From positions 1,612,001-1,676,000 of the forward strand of contig CP065000.1 in the NCBI GenBank assembly GCA_016700075.1: DNA of 64,000 nucleotides. Direction: 5' to 3'. Position 1 is the first letter of the stretch, and the number at the start of each line of letters is the position of its first letter. Position numbers and translations under genes: made by a program. Under the pieces are notes generated by a model that was not told the origin of the DNA, made no database searches, and worked only from the letters and a program-made list of their open reading frames with translations. Source of the DNA: Acidobacteriota bacterium. GTDB taxonomy: Bacteria > Acidobacteriota > Blastocatellia > Pyrinomonadales > Pyrinomonadaceae. Shown one piece after another: positions 39,244-48,833 of this stretch.

Positions 39244-40893
39244 TTATAGATAAGGCCGCGGCGGGAACTTTAGAAACGGAAGTCTCGTTCCGCGGACAAA
39301 AACATTGTCTGAGCGTATCGCCTGCGGCGGGGCGAAATTCTGTCCTCCGCCGGCCGCTATCAGGTCGTCCTGTTCGATGCCGTCGCCGCTGACGCCGATA
39401 CCGCCGACAAGTGTACTGCCGCGATAGAGCGGTATGCCGCCCGCGAATATCTGCAGGCCGTTTCGCACCTCAGGAATGGTGGAACACGGACACGGCGGCA
39501 GCCCTCTGCGTTTCGTCCTGGCGGCCGTCCCGCACACCATCGGCGGATTTGTAAGAGCCGGCAAGATCAGATCAAGCTGCAGCCCGACATTGAACGGACT
39601 CCAGTCTGCAAGCTGTGTGCTGAGCGGCCCCGCAGGCGTGCCGTTTATGCCGTCCGGAAATAATGGGCGGTGAATATAGCCGACCGCGCGGTCGGAAAAT
39701 GCCGTGGTGCCGTTTAGCGGCAAGCCATCAGCCGCGGCACGCGTTACATACGAGCCCATTCCTGCGGCCGTGAGTTTCGCTCCCGCGTCGCTGCGGGCAA
39801 AGAACATAGAAGTACGTGCCTTTTGCACGGAAACATCAAGGCCGAATTTCGGTGCGTCGAGCTGTTGAAATAAGCCAAGCACTGCTCCGTTGACATCGAC
39901 GACCGCGATGCTCACGCGGGCGTTGCTGCCGATCGGCCAGCGAATGCCGGCACGCGTGCGGTTGGCAGTATCTGCGGCGAGGCCGAGTATTTGGTTTACC
40001 TCAGCAAGTGAAAGCTGCGAACCCGCAACCGTCGGGAACCGCGAACTGTACTGGCCGCTGACGCCGTTTAGCACGCCGGGCACAAAATCGCTGGCAGGCG
40101 CCGCCGTGATCGCCGAGGTCACCGCACCCGGAAGGCTGCCGAAAGGAATGGTCGCGACGACGCTCGGATTTGTGATATTTGCAAAGGTCAGGCGAATTCC
40201 CTCGACCAAAATGTTATCGCCGCGGATATCGACCGGCGATTCGAATCCTCTTGATCCCGAGACCGCGATCTCCTCTTCGAACGAGTAGTCATTGTCGTAC
40301 GGGTTTCGGTCGATGGTATAGAGCCCGTCGCCCTCGACGCCGACGCCGCCCACCGCAACTCCGCTCTTATAAAGAGGAATGCCGCCCGGATCACCCGAAA
40401 GCCCCAACGGCATCCCGGCGATCGCGACATCCGAACACGGCAGCGATGAGAACTGCACGCCGTACAGCGGCCCGCCCGGACGATTATCGATGGTCGGCGG
40501 AAAATGTTCCTGAACAATGAACGATGCTGTTCGAGTAGTGAAGGCGTTGCCGCCGGAAGACAGCAGTCCTGCCGTTCCCGCCTTAGAGTGCGATGCAGCA
40601 GCAGATGGAACGAGCAGATCTTCGAGTCCCTGTCCGGCGCGGCCGACGCTGCGAATTCGCGTCATCGACGGCGCTCCGGTCATTGTAAAGGTGCCCAGAA
40701 GATTGCCTTCATTGTCGGTCACCGAGACGGTGACGTTTCGGTTCAGGGACGCAGCTTTAGAGACCGCCTGCGCGATGACCGTCTGTACATCAGAGACTGT
40801 TAGGCTTTGAGACGCGGCCGGAATGCCGAGGATCAGCATTGTCATGAAGCCGGCAAAAAACCTTACCGTTTTCACCAAATTGTTGTCCTTCAT
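39244..40893 (-). CDS. Exported protein with two GlcG/HbpS (heme-binding) domains
   Basis: A 549-aa protein from ATG 40893, whose signal peptide reads VKTVRFFAGFMTMLILGIPA. Two GlcG/HbpS-type (DUF336) domains are seen: one from LTVSDVQTVIAQAVSKAASL with VTVSVTDNEGNLLGTFTM, another from LSLAEVNQILGLAADTANRT with VSIAVVDVNGAVLGLFQQ. Both show GGIPLYRGSTLVGGIGVSGDG-like ends (GGIGVSGDG and GGVGVEGDG). HbpS in Streptomyces binds heme outside the cell; here the context of multiheme cytochromes fits heme binding or storage. It is the first gene of the leftward operon. Confidence 0.82.
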   Translation of the reverse strand: MKDNNLVKTVRFFAGFMTMLILGIPAASQSLTVSDVQTVIAQAVSKAASLNRNVTVSVTDNEGNLLGTFTMTGAPSMTRIRSVGRAGQGLEDLLVPSAAASHSKAGTAGLLSSGGNAFTTRTASFIVQEHFPPTIDNRPGGPLYGVQFSSLPCSDVAIAGMPLGLSGDPGGIPLYKSGVAVGGVGVEGDGLYTIDRNPYDNDYSFEEEIAVSGSRGFESPVDIRGDNILVEGIRLTFANITNPSVVATIPFGSLPGAVTSAITAAPASDFVPGVLNGVSGQYSSRFPTVAGSQLSLAEVNQILGLAADTANRTRAGIRWPIGSNARVSIAVVDVNGAVLGLFQQLDAPKFGLDVSVQKARTSMFFARSDAGAKLTAAGMGSYVTRAAADGLPLNGTTAFSDRAVGYIHRPLFPDGINGTPAGPLSTQLADWSPFNVGLQLDLILPALTNPPMVCGTAARTKRRGLPPCPCSTIPEVRNGLQIFAGGIPLYRGSTLVGGIGVSGDGIEQDDLIAAGGGQNFAPPQAIRSDNVFVRGTRLPFLKFPPRPYL

Positions 40894-40903
40894 GATGCGT
40901 AGA

Positions 40904-40932
40904 AGTATTACCCCAACCTTAATTTTAGTCAA
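40904..40932 (-). promoter_or_regulatory. Candidate promoter of the leftward multiheme operon
   Basis: On the minus strand TTGACT (40927-40932) and AATACT (40904-40909) are 17 bp apart in the A+T-rich 75-bp divergent region. Transcription would begin only a few bases before ATG 40893 and no Shine-Dalgarno is visible, so a near-leaderless mRNA is implied. The rightward promoter is not clear. Confidence 0.35.
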
Positions 40933-40968
40933 GCCTTTATATATTTAATTTGTATTAAAAATCAAAGT

Positions 40969-43134
40969 GTGCTAAAAGCAGTGTCAGAAATCTCGACATC
41001 GACCGCGGCTATTCCGTGGCCCTCCACTCTTATGGATCTGGGTTCTGCAGGACGCACCATATTTTCCGCCGCCATTGTTCTCTGCCTGGCGGTACTGATC
41101 AGCGGACAGTCAGCCAGCGGCCGCCTTAGCGGCACCGTCAGCGACGCCGAAGGCAAAGCCCTCGCCGGCGTGACGGTCGTCATAGTAAATCAGGTGACAT
41201 CGGAAAGGACGACCCGCGTCACTCGCGCCGACGGCAATTATTCTGTCCGTCTGCGTGCCGGCGCCTACAGGATCAGTGTCGCAGCACCGTACGAGGCAAG
41301 GTTCGATCAAGGCAAAGCGGCGGAATACGGGACCTTCGCACAGTTCATTTGCGACGAGACGAAACGCAAATGCCCTGTACTTGAGAACATCATCATCGAC
41401 GGCAGCGAGCGGAAGCTGGACTTTTCCGTCGTCGATCCGAGCAAAGAGGTCCCCGAAGGTGCCGATAAGCCCGAACCGAAGCCCATTACACGACGCGAGG
41501 TCCGCGACCGCTGGAGCATCGCCTATCCGGAATACGAACGCTACGGGTCTGAAGGCAATCGCGGCCGCGACATTCCGTTTCGAAAGGGCAAGTGGTACAA
41601 CCCGTACGACCAAAGCAAGATAAAAGGCGACATTCCCGTCATCGGCGATGACTATTTCATGGTCCTTTCGGCCGTCAGCAAGACCGGTGTCGAGATACGC
41701 CGCACACCGTCCGGCAATGCCGTGAGCTCGGCAAATCCGAACAGCAACAATTTCTTCGGCCGCCCTGAAAGCCTTTCGGTCAATCAGGTCGTCCAGGTCT
41801 CTTTCGAATTTTTCAAGGGGCAGACCGTATTTCGGCCGCGATCGTGGGCGGTCAAGATATCGCCGACATTCAGCATTCCGAATTATTTGAACGCACGCGA
41901 GAACGGCATCGTCAATGTGGATCCGCGGCGAGGCACTAACCGCACCGATACGCATGTTTCGCTGGAGGAAGCTTTCGTCGAGGTCAAGCTTTTCGATACG
42001 AACAAGAACTTCGATTTCGTGTCGGTAAGGGCCGGCATCCAGCCTTTCGTTGCTGATTTTAGGGGCTTTTTGTATTCGGACAACAACCTCGGATTACGCG
42101 TTTTCGGGGGATGGGACAACAACAAGGTCAATTTCAACGCGACGTGGTTTCACCAGCTCGAAAAGGACACGAACAGTAATCTGAACGCCTTTCAGTTCCG
42201 CAATCAGAATGTGGTCATCGGCAATGTCTTTCGTCAGGATTTCATCAAGAAAGGCTACACGATCCAGGCGCTTGCCGCCTATAACGATGACCGCGGACGC
42301 ACGCATTACGATACGAACGGATTCATTGTACGTCCGGCTCTCATAGGCATTCCTCGTCTGCACAAGGTGCAGGCAGGCTATGTCGGTTTCAGCGGGGACG
42401 GGCACCTTGGCATTTTGAATCTGACGCACTCATATTTTTATGCTTTCGGACGCGACACCTTCAATCAGATCGCGGCAAAACGGACGACCATCGGCGCGCA
42501 TATGGCCGCGGCTGAATTCTCGATAGACAAGAATTGGTTCCGGCCGAAAGTGTCAGCCTTTTTTGCTTCAGGCGACAGCGACCCGCGGGACGACAAAGCC
42601 ACAGGCTTTGATGCCATTTTCGATGATCCTAATTTTGCCGGCGGACAGTTCTCGTATTGGAGCCGCCAGGGCATTCGTCTGCTGTCGACGGACGTCGCGC
42701 TTGTTTCGCCGAACAGCCTGCTCCCGAGCCTTCGATCCAGCAAAACTGAAGGCCAGGCGAACTTTGTAAATCCGGGCATTTTCATATTGAACGCCGGTGT
42801 CGATGCCGAGGTCACGCAGACCGTAAAGGCAGTTTTCAACGCGAATTATTTGAGATTTCATCGAACGGAAGTTCTGCAGTATTTGCTATTCGATCCGCGG
42901 ATACGCAAGGACATCGGCGTCGATCTGAGTCTCGGCGTGGTTTACCGTCCGTTTCTGATAAACAACGTCACTATGACGTTCGGCGGCAGTATGCTGCTGC
43001 CGGGCAAGGGCTTTCGCGATGTTTTTACGGACCGCACGCGAAACTGCCCGATACCAAGTTTTTGCCAGGGCGTCGTGCCCGATCCGTCCAAACCGCAATA
43101 CTCGCTTTTCAGCGAAGTGAAACTGATATTTTGA
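40969..43134 (+). CDS. Carboxypeptidase-regulatory-like domain fused to an outer-membrane beta-barrel
   Basis: A 721-aa exported protein; the start is uncertain (GTG 40969, GTG 40981 or ATG 41032). A signal segment (TIFSAAIVLCLAVLISGQSA) is followed by a carboxypeptidase-regulatory-like sandwich (GRLSGTVSDAEGKALAGVTV, about residues 50-160). About 500 residues then show alternating strand patterns typical of an outer-membrane barrel, ending in an aromatic terminus (QYSLFSEVKLIF). No TonB-dependent plug is recognised. It lies 26 nt before the ten-heme gene, so it could be the outer-membrane sleeve or porin for that cytochrome, by analogy with MtrB-type barrels, although no sequence similarity to MtrB is claimed. 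Confidence 0.75.
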   Translation: MLKAVSEISTSTAAIPWPSTLMDLGSAGRTIFSAAIVLCLAVLISGQSASGRLSGTVSDAEGKALAGVTVVIVNQVTSERTTRVTRADGNYSVRLRAGAYRISVAAPYEARFDQGKAAEYGTFAQFICDETKRKCPVLENIIIDGSERKLDFSVVDPSKEVPEGADKPEPKPITRREVRDRWSIAYPEYERYGSEGNRGRDIPFRKGKWYNPYDQSKIKGDIPVIGDDYFMVLSAVSKTGVEIRRTPSGNAVSSANPNSNNFFGRPESLSVNQVVQVSFEFFKGQTVFRPRSWAVKISPTFSIPNYLNARENGIVNVDPRRGTNRTDTHVSLEEAFVEVKLFDTNKNFDFVSVRAGIQPFVADFRGFLYSDNNLGLRVFGGWDNNKVNFNATWFHQLEKDTNSNLNAFQFRNQNVVIGNVFRQDFIKKGYTIQALAAYNDDRGRTHYDTNGFIVRPALIGIPRLHKVQAGYVGFSGDGHLGILNLTHSYFYAFGRDTFNQIAAKRTTIGAHMAAAEFSIDKNWFRPKVSAFFASGDSDPRDDKATGFDAIFDDPNFAGGQFSYWSRQGIRLLSTDVALVSPNSLLPSLRSSKTEGQANFVNPGIFILNAGVDAEVTQTVKAVFNANYLRFHRTEVLQYLLFDPRIRKDIGVDLSLGVVYRPFLINNVTMTFGGSMLLPGKGFRDVFTDRTRNCPIPSFCQGVVPDPSKPQYSLFSEVKLIF

Positions 43135-43160
43135 TCCGCTAAAAGAGGGGTTGACCTTAA

Positions 43161-46100
43161 ATGGCCGAAAAGACTTTCAACGCAACAAGGGTTAAATTTG
43201 CTGTCCTGCTCATATTTGCCGGTATTTTGGCCGCCTCAGCTTTATGGCGGATGGAAATCAAAGCGGAACTCAGCCCCCGGCAAAACGCGGCTCAGCCCGC
43301 ACCCGCTGCCACCGCAACACCCGAAGAGGCCGCCGCGGCACCAACGCCCGCCGCAGCCGCCGAAGCTCCGGCAGCACCTGTGGAAGGCTGTCTGAAATGC
43401 CACGGCAATATCGAGCCGATGCACCGCTACAACAATCGCGGCGACGTTTTCGACACACTTGTTGACGGAAAAGATGCTTTGGGGCTGACCTGCACGGCAT
43501 GTCACGGCGGAAATCCCGCTTCGATCATTCAGCGGGACGCACATGTACAGCCTCGTTTCCCCAAAGAATGGGGCTGCAAGAACGGCGAATGTTCCAGCAA
43601 GAATCCGGAACGCTCAAACACTCTATTGGCAAAAGAAAGTCATGAATTTGTTCGCTTCATAAATCCCGGCGATTTCCGCGTGGTCGCTCAGGCATGCGGT
43701 TCTTGCCACGCGGAAACCAACGAAAAGTCGGCACGCAGCATGATGGCACACGGAGCGATGCTGTGGGGAGCCGCACTTTACAACAATGGCGGCTTCCATT
43801 TGAAAGACACCCATTTCGGCGAAAGCTACAACGAGGACGGCAGACCGCAGGCTCTCTTCCAAAAGCCCGTACCGACACGCGAGGAGCAGGCGTTCAAAGG
43901 CTTTCTGACGGAGCTTTTCCCGCTGCCGCGTTGGGAGCTTTCACAACCCGGCAACATACTCCGCGTATTTGAACGCGGCGGCAAACGCCGTCTTGAGGTC
44001 GGACTTCCCGACAAGGAAGAAGAACCCGGCCGTCCTGACAAGGGCCTAAGCCCGCGTGGGCTCGGGACGCTCAACCGTACGGATCCAGTCTATCTCGGCC
44101 TGCAGAAAACGCGTCTTCTCGATCCGACGCTGAATTTTCTCGGTACCAACGATCATCCCGGCGACTACCGTTCGGCGGGCTGCACATCTTGCCACGTCAT
44201 TTACGCGAATGACAGATCAAAGACCATATCGGCGCAATACGCCGACCACGGCAACCAAGGCTTTACCGCTACCGCGGACAAAAGCATTCCCCGCAACCAG
44301 CCCGGCCATCCGATAAAGCATCAGTTCACATCGCAGATACCGACATCGCAGTGTATGACCTGTCATATGCATCCGGGTACGAACATGCTTTCGACCTATG
44401 TCGGGCAGATGTGGTGGGACAACGAATCGGACGGCAAGCATATGTACCCTGCCGACCGCCAGATAGATCCGAGCCAGGACGACGAAGCACGAAAGCTGGA
44501 CAAGAATCCCGAAGGCTCATCGCTCCGCGGACTGTGGTCAGATTCGGTTTTCCTGCAGCAGACGGGAACGCCGGAATTCAACGCAAAGCTCGACCGCGTG
44601 CAGTTCGGCGACGCTCACGGCCACGGCTGGATGTTCAAGAACGTCTATAAGAAGGACCGCAAGGGCAACCTGCTCGACAAGGACGATCAGATCGTCCTGC
44701 CCGGCGACCCCGCGAAATGGAACAAGGCGGTCCATCTGCAGGACATTCACCTCGAAAAAGGCATGCACTGTGTCGATTGTCATTTCCGTCAGGACAACCA
44801 CGGCACCGGAATTCTATACAACGAACCGCGTGCGGCCATCGAGATCGGCTGCGTAGATTGCCACGGCTCGATGCGGGCCAAAGCGAACACCATCACCAGC
44901 GGACCTGCCGTGATGCCGCCGCCTCGCGGTGAGTTGAACCGGCGGCAGCAGCAGAACAAGCCGCTTGTCGGCCGCGACCTGACGCTGCTGCAGTTCCGCG
45001 GCGTTGACGGCCGTCGAATGCCCGTAATGCAGGTGATGACCGCTGCACTGCTCAGAAACAAGAAGTGTACCGACAAAAAGACGGGCGAAGAGATACCGCT
45101 AAAGATCGGCGACATCGTGCAGAATTCGATGGTCGAGCCCGGACTCTGCTGGAAGGTTACGCAGACCGTCGATACCGTTACGCCCGGCAATGACGATTAC
45201 AGCGAAAAGTCGGCCTACGCAAAGACGATGCAGCGTGACAACTCAACGTGGGGCGATGCAAAAGCGAGCGATGAAATGCTTGCCCACCGCGAGAACAGCA
45301 TGACGTGCTACGCGTGCCATACGTCGTGGGTGACGAGCTGTTTCGGCTGCCATCTGAGCATGGAAGCGAACCGCAAGATGCCGAACCGCCACAATGAAGG
45401 CGGCATGTCGCGCAACTTTACAAGCTATAACTTCCAGGTGCTTCGCGACGATATTTTCATGCTTGGCAAAGACGGCACGGTAACTGGCCATCAGGTCGCC
45501 CCTGTCGCTTCACGTTCGGCTGTTCTTGTGAGTTCGCGCAATCAGAACCGCGAATGGATCTATTCGCAGCAGCAGACCATATCGGCCGAAGGATTTTCGG
45601 GACAGTCTTTCTCAACCCACGTCCCGCACACCGTCCGCGGCAAGGAAACGCAAGGCTGCTCTGACTGCCACGTTTCCAAAGATAAGGACAACAACGCCTG
45701 GCTGGCTCAGGTGATGCTGCAGGGGACGAATTTCGTCAATTTCATCGGCCGATACGTTTACGTGGCGACCGGCCACGCGCTTGAGGCTGTCGTCGTTACC
45801 GAACACACGGAGCCGCAGGCCGTTTACGGCAGTAATCTGCACAAGCTCGCCTATAAGGACAACTACGAGAAGTTCGTGAACGGCGGCCGAAAGCTGACTG
45901 AATTTTACGAAAATAAGGGCCGGCCCGAAGCTCTGCAAGTACAGGTACGCGGTGAATACGCCTATGTCGCCGCGGGCAAAGGCGGCCTGCGCGTTTACGA
46001 CATCGCGCAAATAGATCACAAAGGCTTTTCGGAACGCATTGTAACGGCACCCGTTTCGCCCTTGGGTCAAAAGTTCTACGTGCCGACGAAATATGCGACA

Positions 46101-47156
46101 TCCGTTGCCTCGCCGACTACGCTCGGCGTCGATCCGACGCGATGGCGGACCGTTAGGAACGAGGACGGCAGCTATAAACAGGTGCCGCCGGACGAAGCTT
46201 TGCGGCTGAACGCTGAAGCAAAGGCCGCCGGCAAGCCGGCTCCAGCGGTCAACGAAGAAGGCCCCATACATCCGATCTATGCATACCTATTTATCGCGGA
46301 TAAATTCGAGGGCGTGATCCTGGTCAACGCCGCAACGCTGCTCGACGGCGATCCGCGGAATAATTTCCTCGGCCGCTCGCTGACTTACAATCCGGGCGGA
46401 GTGCTGACGGGAGCGAATAACATCGTCCTTGCCGGAAATTACGCCTATGTAACGACGGACCGCAGCCTTGTGATCATCGATTTTTCAACGCCGCTGCAGC
46501 CGCGGATCGTCAAGGAAATGCCCTTTGACAACCCGCGTGCTGTTGCGGTGCAATTCCTCTACGCGTTCGTTGTGGACAAGGCCGGGATGCATGTTCTCGA
46601 TATCAAAGAGCTGCAGATCAACGGCAACGTCCGTAAGGTCGAAGGAGCAACTGTGCCGCTATCGCACGCTCACGATATTTACGTCGCCCGCACCTATGCC
46701 TACGTCGCGAACGGCTCGGAAGGCATCGCCATAATCGATGTCGAACGCCCCGAACAGCCGCGGCTCGATCAAATGTTCACCGCGGACGGCACTATAAACG
46801 ACGCTCACTCGATCAAGGTCGCGATGACGAATGCCAGCCTCTACGGCTACGTCGCCGACGGCAAGAACGGCCTCAAGGTGCTTCAGCTCACCGACCCCGA
46901 AACGATGCCGACATACGCCGGTTTCAGCCCTCGGCCCGAACCGCGTCTGATCGCGACGTTCAAGACAAAGGGCGAAGCTCTGAGCATCTCAAAGGGCCTC
47001 GACCGTGACCGTGCCGTTGACGAAAGCGGCAATCAGCTAGCCGTATTCGGCCGCCGCGGAGCACGGCCGTTCAATTTTGAGGAAGTGATGCGGATGCTCA
47101 GAACGAACAACGGCAACGGCGATTTCTTTACCGTATCTGATGAACCTCTGAAATAG
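43161..47156 (+). CDS. Ten-heme cytochrome c with C-terminal LVIVD-type beta-propeller
   Basis: A 1331-aa protein anchored or exported by an N-terminal hydrophobic segment (FAVLLIFAGILAASALW), followed by an Ala/Pro-rich linker. Ten CxxCH sites lie between about residues 77 and 835: CLKCH, CTACH, CGSCH, CTSCH, CMTCH, CVDCH twice, CYACH, CFGCH and CSDCH. The C-terminal ~450 residues carry LVIVD-type propeller blades (YAYVAAGKGGLRVYDIAQI, YAYVTTDRSLVIIDFSTPLQ, YAYVANGSEGIAIIDVERPE). Long heme-free stretches (for example residues 230-330 and 480-560) leave room for an active site. A terminal reductase/oxidase or outer-surface conduit is inferred; the substrate is unknown. GAGGGG precedes the ATG. 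Confidence 0.92.
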   Translation: MAEKTFNATRVKFAVLLIFAGILAASALWRMEIKAELSPRQNAAQPAPAATATPEEAAAAPTPAAAAEAPAAPVEGCLKCHGNIEPMHRYNNRGDVFDTLVDGKDALGLTCTACHGGNPASIIQRDAHVQPRFPKEWGCKNGECSSKNPERSNTLLAKESHEFVRFINPGDFRVVAQACGSCHAETNEKSARSMMAHGAMLWGAALYNNGGFHLKDTHFGESYNEDGRPQALFQKPVPTREEQAFKGFLTELFPLPRWELSQPGNILRVFERGGKRRLEVGLPDKEEEPGRPDKGLSPRGLGTLNRTDPVYLGLQKTRLLDPTLNFLGTNDHPGDYRSAGCTSCHVIYANDRSKTISAQYADHGNQGFTATADKSIPRNQPGHPIKHQFTSQIPTSQCMTCHMHPGTNMLSTYVGQMWWDNESDGKHMYPADRQIDPSQDDEARKLDKNPEGSSLRGLWSDSVFLQQTGTPEFNAKLDRVQFGDAHGHGWMFKNVYKKDRKGNLLDKDDQIVLPGDPAKWNKAVHLQDIHLEKGMHCVDCHFRQDNHGTGILYNEPRAAIEIGCVDCHGSMRAKANTITSGPAVMPPPRGELNRRQQQNKPLVGRDLTLLQFRGVDGRRMPVMQVMTAALLRNKKCTDKKTGEEIPLKIGDIVQNSMVEPGLCWKVTQTVDTVTPGNDDYSEKSAYAKTMQRDNSTWGDAKASDEMLAHRENSMTCYACHTSWVTSCFGCHLSMEANRKMPNRHNEGGMSRNFTSYNFQVLRDDIFMLGKDGTVTGHQVAPVASRSAVLVSSRNQNREWIYSQQQTISAEGFSGQSFSTHVPHTVRGKETQGCSDCHVSKDKDNNAWLAQVMLQGTNFVNFIGRYVYVATGHALEAVVVTEHTEPQAVYGSNLHKLAYKDNYEKFVNGGRKLTEFYENKGRPEALQVQVRGEYAYVAAGKGGLRVYDIAQIDHKGFSERIVTAPVSPLGQKFYVPTKYATSVASPTTLGVDPTRWRTVRNEDGSYKQVPPDEALRLNAEAKAAGKPAPAVNEEGPIHPIYAYLFIADKFEGVILVNAATLLDGDPRNNFLGRSLTYNPGGVLTGANNIVLAGNYAYVTTDRSLVIIDFSTPLQPRIVKEMPFDNPRAVAVQFLYAFVVDKAGMHVLDIKELQINGNVRKVEGATVPLSHAHDIYVARTYAYVANGSEGIAIIDVERPEQPRLDQMFTADGTINDAHSIKVAMTNASLYGYVADGKNGLKVLQLTDPETMPTYAGFSPRPEPRLIATFKTKGEALSISKGLDRDRAVDESGNQLAVFGRRGARPFNFEEVMRMLRTNNGNGDFFTVSDEPLK

Positions 47157-47164
47157 GTTTCGAT

Positions 47165-47935
47165 ATGTTCCTTCGGCGAAAGGCATTGTGGGTATTGTGC
47201 GCGGCGTTCATTTTCGCCGTAGCAGGTACTGCGTCCGCACGTATCGTCGAGGATATTCCGGGTCAGTGGCAAGAGAACTATCAGCGATGGAAAGCAGAGC
47301 TTTTCTCGACAGAATTCGGGCGCTCGCGTTGGCAGGCATTCGAGACTGACGATTCTTTCACTCTGACCGTAGCCGTATCGGACAAATACGTCCGCGGTGC
47401 GGGAACCGATGCATTTGAATGGGACCCGAATGGCAAGCTGATCGCTGCAACGATCACGCTCGGTTACGAACTCGAACTCGGCTTCCCTGAACCCGTTTAC
47501 TATCCTGTCCTTCATTCGATCTCGGCGATATCAAGCTACCGAAAGGTTATTCGCAGGGGAGCGCTGGCCGGGGCGAAATTTGCACACGAATTGAGCCACG
47601 TCGAGAATGCCAAACTTGAGAACGCCGAGGAGTTTTTGCTGCAAAAGCAGCTGATGCCGGTTTACGTCTCGATATTTCTTTCAAACGGGCAAAACGCCGC
47701 CGACAAGAAACTCCGTGAACTCGCGGATCAAATGGGCGGCACGCCGGTCGAGCTTTGGTCCGCACGTGAATATGCCAGTGAACTCGACACTCTGGACTAT
47801 CTTGCCGAACGGCTGGCCAATGATCGGCAGAGGTGCCTCGTTTTCCGACGCCTTAAACGCAATCTGAATGACTATTCCCGCGAGCAGTCCCCCATTTTCG
47901 AGGCCCGGCCGGCTTTTTCCAAACTTCGCTGCTAG
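47165..47935 (+). CDS. Exported HExxH protein, probable metallopeptidase
   Basis: A 256-aa protein with a signal peptide (ALWVLCAAFIFAVAGTASA). The zinc motif HELSH occurs at about residues 140-144 (AKFAHELSHVENAKLENAEE), and a downstream Glu helix (AREYASELDTLDYLAERLAN) could supply the third ligand. It starts 8 nt after the ten-heme gene stop, so it is part of the rightward operon. It may process or mature an exported partner; this is inference. The C-terminus has a lone Cys. Confidence 0.75.
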   Translation: MFLRRKALWVLCAAFIFAVAGTASARIVEDIPGQWQENYQRWKAELFSTEFGRSRWQAFETDDSFTLTVAVSDKYVRGAGTDAFEWDPNGKLIAATITLGYELELGFPEPVYYPVLHSISAISSYRKVIRRGALAGAKFAHELSHVENAKLENAEEFLLQKQLMPVYVSIFLSNGQNAADKKLRELADQMGGTPVELWSAREYASELDTLDYLAERLANDRQRCLVFRRLKRNLNDYSREQSPIFEARPAFSKLRC

Positions 47936-48014
47936 GAGATCTCCTTGCAGATTTAATGACTTCTTAAAGTTGTTTTAACAATACATTCACCGCGCCGAAA
48001 TAGTCTGAGAGCCG

Positions 48015-48833
48015 ATGCAGGTTCTCAGAAAGCTTCGCTCGAAACTGCCGGCAATTCCCTTTCGCCGGCCGCAATCGAAACCCCTTAACAAACAACCCGC
48101 TTTTCCGTCCATCATTGACGGCCGGTATGAGGCACTCATTGCTGAATCAGCAGCGGACATCGCGTCGGCATTGCGGCTGCGCCATGCCGTTTTCAACATA
48201 GAGCTTGGCGGCAAGCATGCCGGCGAGCCGGGAGGTGTGGAATTTGATGCATACGACTTCAAATGCAGGCATCTGATCGTACGGGACACATTGACCGGCG
48301 AGACCGTCGGCACCTACAGGCTGAACACCATCGAGACCGCAAAGAATCGATCCGGCTTCTATTCAGCGACCGAATTCGACCTATCACATTTGCCGCACGA
48401 TATTCTGATCGGCGGGATCGAGATCGGCCGTGCCTGCGTTGCCGCAGAACATCGAAATACAAAGGTGCTTTTCCTGCTTTTCAAAACGCTGATCGCCTAT
48501 CTTCGGCACATGAGAAAACAGTACTTCTTTGGCTGCTGTTCGATATTCTCCACCGACGCACCTATAGGCATTCGCGCGTTCGAAAAGATCATTGCAGATG
48601 GACATACTCACGACGAAATTCGACTAAAGCCGATCCGGAACGCGATCGAAATGAATGTACCGGCCGGCCAAGGCGATGCCGAACTGCCGCCGCTTTTCAA
48701 TATGTATCTACGGCTCGGGGCAAAGGTCTGCAGTCCGCCGATTCTAGACCGCGAATTCGGCACTATCGATCTTTTTGTAGTATTCGATATCAACGATCTC
48801 AGCGATAGATACCGCAAACTTTTCGCAAAATAA
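48015..48833 (+). CDS. GNAT-type N-acyltransferase (OlsB/hemolysin-like)
   Basis: A 272-aa protein matching the acyltransferase group that includes OlsB (ornithine lipid synthesis) and the so-called hemolysin-like proteins. Signature stretches are ALRLRHAVFNIELGG, GTYRLNTIETAKN, EIGRACVAAEHRNTKVLFLL and the C-terminal YLRLGAKVCSPPILDREFGT. These enzymes transfer an acyl chain from acyl-ACP to an amino group. The acceptor here is unknown. It stands alone before a terminator-like hairpin and tRNA-Ala. Confidence 0.8.
   Translation: MQVLRKLRSKLPAIPFRRPQSKPLNKQPAFPSIIDGRYEALIAESAADIASALRLRHAVFNIELGGKHAGEPGGVEFDAYDFKCRHLIVRDTLTGETVGTYRLNTIETAKNRSGFYSATEFDLSHLPHDILIGGIEIGRACVAAEHRNTKVLFLLFKTLIAYLRHMRKQYFFGCCSIFSTDAPIGIRAFEKIIADGHTHDEIRLKPIRNAIEMNVPAGQGDAELPPLFNMYLRLGAKVCSPPILDREFGTIDLFVVFDINDLSDRYRKLFAK

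Noticed and set aside
28769..43134. Alternative complex III or a nitrite/DMSO reductase operon
   Set aside because: There is no ActB-type molybdopterin-like plus ActC pair, no NrfA with a CxxCK site and no molybdopterin catalytic subunit; the FHA and cNMP fusions do not belong to those complexes.
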